DNA of 13,892 nucleotides from an uncultured Clostridia bacterium (lineage in GTDB: Bacteria; Bacillota; Clostridia; Lachnospirales; CAG-274). Position numbers and translations under genes: made by a program. Numbering within the stretch: the first letter of the stretch is position 1; each line of letters opens with the position of its first letter. Positions 6,912-12,649 of the stretch are shown here, one piece after another. The stretch lies in contig CAJTVH010000063.1 of assembly GCA_910579745.1 (NCBI GenBank), positions 1 to 13,892 of the forward strand, read 5' to 3'. The notes below the pieces were generated by a model. The model was not told the DNA's origin and did not search any database. It worked only from the letters and a program-made list of their open reading frames with translations.

Positions 6912-7471
6912 AATTATAAACCTCCTATAGCAAAACAATAAAGTATTGATAATCTATAGATATAGAAAACATAAATAAAGTTTACTGTTTTGCTTTCATC
7001 AAATTTGTGAATTGCCGTGAATACAGTAATTTTTAAACTTTTCCGCTCGATTTTAGAAACTAATGTTTCAACCCTATAATATATAATAATACAAAATTTA
7101 GATTTATGCAAATTTTTTTTATCAATATTTTCGCCAAAATATATTATTTATATATATTTGATGTTATAAATCGCCGTTTATACCGAGTGTGGCTTTTTTG
7201 CCATATATATTTAAATGGGGGCTTTATTCGTAAAAAGTTCTGTATATTCAATAAATATTAATCGCGAAAGTTTATGGGGAAAGCTTATAAAAAAGTTTTT
7301 ATTAAAAAAATATTAAATTGTGGCAATTTCGTTTAAATCAAAGAAGGTTTTAGAAAAAATATTTTATGAGCCCCTCTCAAAAAATAATAAAGAAAATAGA
7401 GGGAATAATTTAAAAAATTTTTAATAAAATAATTTTTTCTTTCTTGAATTTATATTGTAATTGAGATTATA
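6912..7471. other. Long intergenic region upstream of ireB and downstream of mtaB
   Basis: No convincing gene is seen in about 560 bases. The - strand half nearest ireB should hold its promoter; the best candidate is TTGCAT, 17 nt, TATTAT at about 7086-7114, but the -35 is poor. The middle (7170-7300) is slightly richer in G than its surroundings and contains a small TGGC-GCCA hairpin near 7190, but no tRNA, rRNA or riboswitch fold that I can recognise. Short open frames on both strands lack ribosome binding sites. Confidence 0.5.
7372..7403 (-). terminator. Weak dyad, possible mtaB terminator
   Basis: CCCTCT (7372-7377) and AGAGGG (7398-7403) can pair across a 20-nt loop, about 70 nt beyond the mtaB stop. 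The stem is short, the loop long and no U-tract follows directly on the - strand, so this is only a tentative call. Confidence 0.25.
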
Positions 7472-8785
7472 TTAAAAATATTCCAATAAATTGGCTGCAA
7501 CGGTTTCTTCTTTAATTATTTCAGATATTTTTACTCTTAAAATTTTGTTTGATATATCTTTTTCACTTTTGGCGTGAACGGTTATATAATTTGTGGTGTG
7601 TCCCTCATAAATATTATTTCCGATATGTCTCTCAAAAAGCACGTCTTTTTCTTTGTTGATATAGTTTGATAAAAATTTTTTATTTAATTCATTACTAACA
7701 GTTATCAATTTTTTACTTCGAAGATTTTTTATTTCTGATGATATTTGATTAGGATATTCCGCCGCTTTAGTGCCGATTTTTGGGGAATATGGAAAAACAT
7801 GTATTTTAGCGAAAGCGATTTCTTTAGCGAAATTTAGGCTTTTGTTAAAGTCTTCTTCTGTCTCGCCGGGAAATCCAACTATTATGTCAGTTGTAATAGC
7901 GGCGTTGGGATAAAGTTTTTGAATTTTTTTCGCCGCTGTTTTATATTCAGCGGTGGTATATTGTCGATTCATTCGCTTTAATGTTCGGTCACATCCGCTT
8001 TGAAGAGAAAGATGAAAATGTTCGCACAGTTTTGGAAGCTTTTTTATAGTTTCGATAAACGAGTCTGTTACTATAAGCGGTTCTATGGAACTTAGGCGTA
8101 TCCTTTCGATACCGTCTGTCTCATGTACTTGTTCTAATATTTTTTCGATACTGACATTTTTTAGGTCTTTTCCATAGGAGGCGACGTGAATTCCCGTAAG
8201 CACTATTTCTTTATACCCATTTTCAGCGAGCTTTTTTACCTCAAGAATGACGTCATCAGGGTGGCGGCTTCTTACGGGACCTCTCGCGTAGGGTATTATA
8301 CAATAAGAGCAAAATCGGTCGCATCCGTCTTGTATTTTTAAATACGCTCTCGCCCGACCTTTTAAATTATTTACGGAAAGGTTTTCAAAATCCACTTTTT
8401 TCATTACATTGTTTACCATATTTATTATTTTTGTTTTGTCCGAATAATTTTCGACTATTTTAACTATATCGTTTCGGTTTTTTGTTCCGGTCACGATATT
8501 TATCCCATCTATTTTTTTTACGTCATCAGGGGCAACCTGAGAGTAACATCCTGTAGCGACAACAATGGCGTCAGGATTTATTTTTTTCGCCCGGCGGATT
8601 GCTTGTCTTGATTTTTTGTCGCCGAAATTGGTAACGGTACAAGTATTTATTATATATATATCAGCGAATTTATCAAAATCGACTATTTCATATCCCTTTT
8701 TTTGAAAGAGCTCTGACATTGCTTCTGTATCATACATATTTACTTTACAGCCTAAGGTTGTGAACGCTACTTTTTTTTTACTCAT
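7472..8785 (-). CDS. mtaB: tRNA (N6-threonylcarbamoyladenosine37-C2)-methylthiotransferase MtaB
   Basis: A 437-residue radical-SAM methylthiotransferase. MtaB adds a methylthio group to t6A37 of tRNAs reading ANN codons, giving ms2t6A, using two 4Fe-4S clusters and S-adenosylmethionine. The N-terminal UPF0004 domain carries Cys13 (TLGCKVNMYDTEA), Cys49 (INTCTVTN) and Cys80 (ATGCYSQ). The radical SAM motif CxxxCxxC is Cys155, Cys159, Cys162 (DGCDRFCSYCIIPYARG). A further core signature is DIIVGFPGETEEDF at 300-313, and the C-terminal TRAM-like RNA-binding domain is about 372-437. The LGCKVNMYD start favours MtaB over MiaB, RimO or a generic YqeV label. The ATG has AAAGGA 8 nt upstream. It has a plausible promoter of its own and is separated from the upstream regulator by a terminator. 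Confidence 0.95.
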   Translation of the reverse strand: MSKKKVAFTTLGCKVNMYDTEAMSELFQKKGYEIVDFDKFADIYIINTCTVTNFGDKKSRQAIRRAKKINPDAIVVATGCYSQVAPDDVKKIDGINIVTGTKNRNDIVKIVENYSDKTKIINMVNNVMKKVDFENLSVNNLKGRARAYLKIQDGCDRFCSYCIIPYARGPVRSRHPDDVILEVKKLAENGYKEIVLTGIHVASYGKDLKNVSIEKILEQVHETDGIERIRLSSIEPLIVTDSFIETIKKLPKLCEHFHLSLQSGCDRTLKRMNRQYTTAEYKTAAKKIQKLYPNAAITTDIIVGFPGETEEDFNKSLNFAKEIAFAKIHVFPYSPKIGTKAAEYPNQISSEIKNLRSKKLITVSNELNKKFLSNYINKEKDVLFERHIGNNIYEGHTTNYITVHAKSEKDISNKILRVKISEIIKEETVAANLLEYF

Positions 8786-8846
8786 ATTATAAATCCTTTC
8801 AATAACGCTGTTCTTTTGTATAAATTTTTACATATTAAAAAAATGG

Positions 8847-8874
8847 AGTATACATTCTTTTATTGTTTTGTCAT
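8847..8874 (-). promoter_or_regulatory. Candidate sigma-A promoter of mtaB
   Basis: On the - strand, ATGACA (8874-8869, five of six to TTGACA) is followed by a 16-nt spacer and TATACT (8852-8847, five of six to TATAAT). Transcription would start about 55 nt before the mtaB ATG, just after the upstream terminator. Confidence 0.55.
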
Positions 8875-8879
8875 AATTG

Positions 8880-8924
8880 AAAAATCACAAAAAATTATTT
8901 AAGAAGAAATGTTTTGTGATTTTT
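8880..8924 (-). terminator. Rho-independent terminator of the response-regulator gene
   Basis: On the - strand, AAAAATCACAAAA (8924-8912) pairs with TTTTGTGATTTTT (8892-8880), a perfect 13-bp stem with a 19-nt loop. The final T run serves as the U-tract. The stem starts inside the TAA stop codon of the regulator gene (8924-8926). Confidence 0.75.
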
Positions 8925-10537
8925 TAATTATTATTGTCATTTCTATTGTTTAGATGTCTGAAATCGGAGGTGGCGTAACCTTCTATACGTTTGAAATTCG
9001 CGCGAAATACGGTTACATCCTCATATCCCACTTTTAAAGCGACTATCTCATCATCAGCGTTTGACGACAATATAAAATCCTTTGATTTTTCTATTCTTAT
9101 TTTTGTTAAATAATCGCTGAAATTAACTTCCGAATATTTTTTAAATAATTTTTTAAAATACTCATATGAGCAATTAAATAAAGACGCTATTTTCTTCGCG
9201 TTTATATCCTCATAGTATTTGTTGTTTATATAATCTATAGCGGAGTTAAATATCTCGGTTTCTTTTTCGTTTCTTATTTTTATAATATGGGAACAGAAAT
9301 TGTTTAAGCCGTTTTTCAAATAATTATAAGCATCATCTAAGGTTTTTATCTCAAAGACAACAGATGTTGGGAAAAATTGATTTATTCCTGATACGTTTAA
9401 ATTTTGTTCTATAGCGTTTCGGTTTATTGATATTAATATATCTGTTACTATTTGTGACAAAAGTTTTGGTTTTATATCTGAACTTTTCCTTAAAGAATCA
9501 AAAATCTCGTTTAAAAGTTTCACGCAGTAATCATATTCTCCTATTACCGCCGTATACACCAAAAGTTCCTCTCGCTCTATAGGATACCTGTATGTAATGT
9601 CATTTCCAGGTTCTACGTATTCTCTCGGAATTATTGAGTTATAACCTGTAAAACAGCGGTATCTTAAAGCCGCTACGGCTTCTCTGTAAGAAACGGAAAT
9701 GTCTTTTATATTTTCATATCTTCCGCCTACACCTATTGATACCCCGAGATTTATAGATATTTGCACTTCTATTTTTACCTCGTTTAGTAAGCGCATAATT
9801 TCCTCAAGCTCATTAAATCCGTAAATAATCATTATTATTTCGTTAAAATTATTTATAAAGGCTTTTCCTCTATTATTACCGCTTATTATTTTATTTATTT
9901 TGTTTAAAATACGGAATATGAAAATATGCTTTTCCCCTTCGTCGAAAGCTAAAACGACTTTTTTAAAGTGGTCGATTCTTAATACGGCGACCGAATAGGG
10001 TGGTTTTATATCTATATTTAAATAATCAAAACCGTTTTCAATTTCTCTTTCGTCTGAAATTGTTCCGTTTGTCAGATTTTTTAGAAACAATGTCTCAAAA
10101 AACATTATGTTTTCCTTATAACTTTTTAACATTTCTCCTTCTTCTTTTAGTTTTCTTTTTTTATTCTCATATATTTTTTTCGCTATATTTAAGTTTTTCT
10201 CAAGTTCTCCGGGTTTTACAGGTTTATACATATAGCCCGCGGAACCGTATTCCATACATTTTTGCATATAATCGGCGTCGTTAAACGTTCCGTATAGAAT
10301 AAACGTTATTTCGGGATTGTAAGTATTCCAGTCTTTAAAAAGGCTTATTACATTTGTTCCGAAAATCCGTATATCAGCGATTATCAAATCAGCTTTTTTA
10401 TTTTTTATGATATTTTGTATTTCCTCAAGTGAGGAAACAGATTTCTCAAATTTAAAATCTGTAAAATTACTTTTTATAAAGGCTTTAAAGTTTTTTAAAT
10501 TATCACTGTCAAAATCTGCCACAATAACTCTTATCAT
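8924..10537 (-). CDS. YesN-type response regulator with C-terminal AraC helix-turn-helix
   Basis: A 537-residue response regulator. The receiver domain (1-120) has the acidic pocket Asp8/Asp10, phosphoacceptor Asp55 (LIIADIRIFG), Thr83 (LYGTFND) and Lys105 (YKPVKPGE), so it looks phosphorylatable. A linker with a coiled-coil-like stretch (about 118-140) leads to a middle domain (about 165-305) resembling the GGDEF-like region of YesN/CdaR-type regulators, with INLGVSIGVGGRYENI (262-277) and VSYREAVAALRYR (282-294). The AraC-type DNA-binding domain is at about 432-532 (INAKKIASLFNCSYEYFKKLFKKY, then VGYEDVTVFRANFKRIEGY). Its second helix-turn-helix is slightly unusual: the common SP before the last helix is AT here. 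The tail is Asn-rich. YesN-type regulators usually sit beside a YesM-type histidine kinase, often with sugar transporters; neither is present here. Target genes are unknown; autoregulation or control of the divergent gene is possible. The ribosome binding site is weak (GGAG about 11 nt from the ATG). Confidence 0.9.
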   Translation of the reverse strand: MIRVIVADFDSDNLKNFKAFIKSNFTDFKFEKSVSSLEEIQNIIKNKKADLIIADIRIFGTNVISLFKDWNTYNPEITFILYGTFNDADYMQKCMEYGSAGYMYKPVKPGELEKNLNIAKKIYENKKRKLKEEGEMLKSYKENIMFFETLFLKNLTNGTISDEREIENGFDYLNIDIKPPYSVAVLRIDHFKKVVLAFDEGEKHIFIFRILNKINKIISGNNRGKAFINNFNEIIMIIYGFNELEEIMRLLNEVKIEVQISINLGVSIGVGGRYENIKDISVSYREAVAALRYRCFTGYNSIIPREYVEPGNDITYRYPIEREELLVYTAVIGEYDYCVKLLNEIFDSLRKSSDIKPKLLSQIVTDILISINRNAIEQNLNVSGINQFFPTSVVFEIKTLDDAYNYLKNGLNNFCSHIIKIRNEKETEIFNSAIDYINNKYYEDINAKKIASLFNCSYEYFKKLFKKYSEVNFSDYLTKIRIEKSKDFILSSNADDEIVALKVGYEDVTVFRANFKRIEGYATSDFRHLNNRNDNNN

Positions 10538-10567
10538 TATTTTCTCTACTCCAATAAATTAATATTT

Positions 10568-10596
10568 TTTATACATATTCGGCGGATATTTCTCAC
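10568..10596 (-). promoter_or_regulatory. Candidate promoter of the response-regulator gene
   Basis: On the - strand, GTGAGA (10596-10591, four of six) is followed by 17 nt and TATAAA (10573-10568, five of six). The start site would be about 25 nt before the ATG at 10537. The -35 is imperfect, as expected for an activated promoter. Confidence 0.4.
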
Positions 10597-10597
10597 G

Positions 10598-10659
10598 CGA
10601 AAGACGTGTTTCGATTAAAAACACCCGTGCTCAAAACTTTATGACGATATTCAATCGTC
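10598..10659. promoter_or_regulatory. Pair of short dyads upstream of the regulator promoter, possible operators
   Basis: Two perfect inverted repeats lie just upstream of the candidate - strand promoter: CGAAA-N6-TTTCG (10598-10613) and GACGAT-ATTCA-ATCGTC (10643-10659). They are 29 bp apart and much richer in GC than the surrounding DNA. Neither is followed by a U-tract, so they are more likely protein-binding sites than terminators. The bound protein could be the YesN-type regulator itself. Confidence 0.4.
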
Positions 10660-10680
10660 CGGATATGTGAATTTTAATTT

Positions 10681-10708
10681 GTAAAATATATTCTAAAATA
10701 TATTTTAC
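10681..10708. promoter_or_regulatory. 11-bp perfect inverted repeat in the divergent region
   Basis: GTAAAATATAT (10681-10691) and ATATATTTTAC (10698-10708) are exact reverse complements with a 6-nt centre. The dyad is 30 nt upstream of a candidate + strand -35. It is AT-rich, so chance symmetry is more likely than for the GC-rich dyads, but the length is notable. Confidence 0.35.
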
Positions 10709-10738
10709 AATATTATTTGAAAATTTTAAATACTTTTC

Positions 10739-10767
10739 TTTAAATTAATATATTTTTGTGGTATTAT
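10739..10767 (+). promoter_or_regulatory. Candidate extended -10 promoter, + strand
   Basis: TTTAAA (10739-10744), a 17-nt spacer and TATTAT (10762-10767) preceded by TGG make an extended -10 type promoter. A transcript from here would have a leader of about 260 nt before the 497-residue ORF. In that leader only a weak TTACC/GGTAA hairpin (10906-10925) is seen. Confidence 0.35.
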
Positions 10768-10959
10768 ATATTTATAAAATAGAATGTGTTTCTATGAGCA
10801 ATTATTTTTTATAGTTTTAAAATTAATATTTTTATATAAAATTCAATTTTTGAGAAAATAATTTAAGATATAAACATTAATATTATTGTGTTTGAAAATA
10901 AGGCTTTACCAATTGTTTGCGGTAAGTTTAGAAAATATTTGAAAAAAATTTATAGCGGT

Positions 10960-10987
10960 TTGTTAAAATTGAGTAAATAATGATAAT
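10960..10987 (+). promoter_or_regulatory. Candidate proximal promoter of the His/Cys-tailed protein gene
   Basis: TTGTTA (10960-10965, four of six), a 16-nt spacer and GATAAT (10982-10987, five of six). The start site would be about 40 nt before the ATG at 11034, which is a more usual leader length than for the distal candidate. Confidence 0.4.
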
Positions 10988-11033
10988 GGATTTTTTAAGA
11001 ATATAGGAGCTATTTTTATACGTGGAGGTAAAA

Positions 11034-12527
11034 ATGAATTTAAAAGAGAAAAAAATAAAAGATGTCGCTTTTGAGCTTATTCCTAAAAAGTTAAGAATTA
11101 ATATTTTAAATCTTATATCTGACATTTGCGTAAACAAAAGAGATTTTTCTAATTATAAATTCAGAGAGGAAATAAAGGAGTATTTATATATTATTGAGAA
11201 GTTTACATTAGAATTAAACGATATTTTTTCTTTATCCATGGATAAAAGAGAAAAATTTTTGGATAAAATTAATGAAACGAAAAAGGATATTAAAGAGATA
11301 GCGCGGAGTCTTTTTATTTATGATAATTTTAAATTGATTTTATTTGATTTGTTTAATGATGAAAGCAATTACAGAAAAATTAATGAATATAATGATTTTC
11401 AAAATTATAAATTTGATTATTACGCTGTTTTAGGAGATTGTTTTAAATTTATTTATGAAAAAGAGGGTGAAACGGAATTTAGACAAAAATATATTGAATC
11501 TGTAAAAAAGGGAAAGATTATTTCTTGCCTTCCTATGAAAATGACAAAAGCCAGATATAATGATTACTTGAGAAATTCTTTTTTAAATATGTTTAGAGGC
11601 ACCACAAAAAACTCGGTTATAGGACTTACGGAGTTTTTAAAGTATGCTTTCGCCCCATTTAATATAAAAGGGTATGGGAAGAATTTTCACCATATAGGCG
11701 ATAAGCTTTTGTCGTTGTTTGATATTGATATACCATCTCTTTCAGACACTGATATCGAGGAAAACATTGAGTTGATCTTTGATTTGGAAGTTGATATTGA
11801 TGAACTTAAAGAGATTTTATCTTCTTTTTACAATGATTTAAATTATATACAAAATCTCGCGCTTTTTTGTGTTGACAGCGAATATCTGTTTGAGGACGAT
11901 ATAATGTTTAAGGATTTATATTTTTCTACGAAGAATATTATTGAGGCGGGGGAAAACGAGATTTTTATTGATGATATACTTGACAGAGTATACGATAAAA
12001 TTGAGTTGATGGAAAATGAGATTGACTCAATGGATAAAAATTTTGATGATATTTTAGATATGATTGATATTGAAAAAATTTCTGAGGACGTATATACTTA
12101 TGTTATGACAAAAATTAGAATTGATGATAATTTTAATGAGGAGTTACATTTAAGCATGATGAATTGTTTTGACAGGGATGAAAATGACGTTTTAGCTGAT
12201 GAACAGTTTTTAAATGATAAAATTGATGATTTTTTAGATTTTGTCAAAAATTCCTGTTTGAGTATTCCAAACCCAAAAGCTAAGAAAATTAAAGCTATAT
12301 TTTTAAGAAATATTATGTGTCCAATGGATTCAAAGGAATATAAGGAATATATTGAATACGTTATAAAAAGTTTGGAAGATATGGAAAGAGAAACAGAGTA
12401 TATGTGTAAATTAAGTGATTTATTTGAAAGGGAAGGATTTAATATAGATAATTATAACGGTGAGAATAATATGGAGCATAAACATCATGAGCATTGCGAC
12501 TGCGGTCATACTCATTGTCATTGCTGA
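11034..12527 (+). CDS. Uncharacterised acidic, mostly helical protein with a C-terminal His/Cys-rich tail
   Basis: I do not recognise this 497-residue protein. It is rich in Asp, Glu, Lys, Ile, Phe and Asn, has no signal peptide or membrane segment and looks cytoplasmic and mostly alpha-helical. The middle and C-terminal parts are strongly acidic, with repeated Asp-Asp/Ile helices such as EIFIDDILDRVYDKIELMEN (309-328) and FDDILDMIDIEKI (337-349). The most structured N-terminal-half motif is LKYAFAPFNIKGYGKNFHHIG (around 202-222). The end is striking: residues 481-497 (EHKHHEHCDCGHTHCHC) hold seven His and four Cys in 17 residues, a likely transition-metal-binding tail on a flexible linker (DNYNGENN). 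The start ATG is set by GGAGG (11024-11028) 5 nt upstream; a GTG at 11022 lies inside that site. The gene is monocistronic, divergent from the response regulator and followed by a weak hairpin. Possible roles (metal sensing, metal delivery or redox) are inference only. Confidence 0.85.
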   Translation: MNLKEKKIKDVAFELIPKKLRINILNLISDICVNKRDFSNYKFREEIKEYLYIIEKFTLELNDIFSLSMDKREKFLDKINETKKDIKEIARSLFIYDNFKLILFDLFNDESNYRKINEYNDFQNYKFDYYAVLGDCFKFIYEKEGETEFRQKYIESVKKGKIISCLPMKMTKARYNDYLRNSFLNMFRGTTKNSVIGLTEFLKYAFAPFNIKGYGKNFHHIGDKLLSLFDIDIPSLSDTDIEENIELIFDLEVDIDELKEILSSFYNDLNYIQNLALFCVDSEYLFEDDIMFKDLYFSTKNIIEAGENEIFIDDILDRVYDKIELMENEIDSMDKNFDDILDMIDIEKISEDVYTYVMTKIRIDDNFNEELHLSMMNCFDRDENDVLADEQFLNDKIDDFLDFVKNSCLSIPNPKAKKIKAIFLRNIMCPMDSKEYKEYIEYVIKSLEDMERETEYMCKLSDLFEREGFNIDNYNGENNMEHKHHEHCDCGHTHCHC

Positions 12528-12534
12528 TTATATA

Positions 12535-12560
12535 AAACGCTATTAACGGCTTTAGCGTTT
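12535..12560 (+). terminator. Weak hairpin after the His/Cys-tailed gene
   Basis: AAACGCTA (12535-12542) pairs with TAGCGTTT (12553-12560) around a 10-nt loop, 8 nt after the stop. Only a short T run closes the stem, so termination may be partial and some transcripts may run into the PBP gene. Confidence 0.5.
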
Positions 12561-12570
12561 ATAAATATGG

Positions 12571-12598
12571 TTGATAGATTTTAAAGTTATCATAGTAT
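12571..12598 (+). promoter_or_regulatory. Candidate promoter of the PBP gene
   Basis: TTGATA (12571-12576, five of six) is followed by 16 nt and TAGTAT (12593-12598, four of six). A perfect TATAAT also occurs at 12608-12613, but without a good -35. In this AT-rich gap the choice is uncertain. Confidence 0.35.
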
Positions 12599-12640
12599 CC
12601 CGACTTATATAATAAAATTTATTATATAATATTTGTCGGG
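12599..12640 (+). promoter_or_regulatory. Hairpin overlapping the PBP ribosome binding site
   Basis: CCCGAC (12599-12604) pairs with GTCGGG (12635-12640), and inside it TTATATAATA (12605-12614) pairs with TATTATATAA (12620-12629) around a 5-nt loop, with a 5-nt bulge on the 3' side. No U-tract follows, so it is not a typical terminator. The last three G of the stem belong to the GGGGTG ribosome binding site (12638-12643) of the next gene, so folding would hinder initiation. Confidence 0.55.
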
Positions 12641-12649
12641 GTGCGCTTT

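Noticed and set aside
6914..7111. 65-codon open frame on the - strand upstream of ireB
   Set aside because: It has no ribosome binding site, runs into the ireB ribosome binding site and has composition typical of AT-rich non-coding DNA.
7170..7300. Possible structured RNA or riboswitch in the G-richer middle of the mtaB-ireB gap
   Set aside because: Only a 4-bp TGGC/GCCA hairpin is seen, with no recognisable consensus and no suitably placed terminator or gene downstream. It is kept only as a low-confidence gap finding.
7215..7316. 33-codon ATG frame on the + strand (MGALFVKSS...)
   Set aside because: No ribosome binding site before the ATG, and no recognisable motif in the short product.
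10000..10284. 94-codon + strand frame opposite the response regulator
   Set aside because: It is antisense to a well-supported regulator gene, has Leu/Phe-rich low-complexity content and no ribosome binding site.
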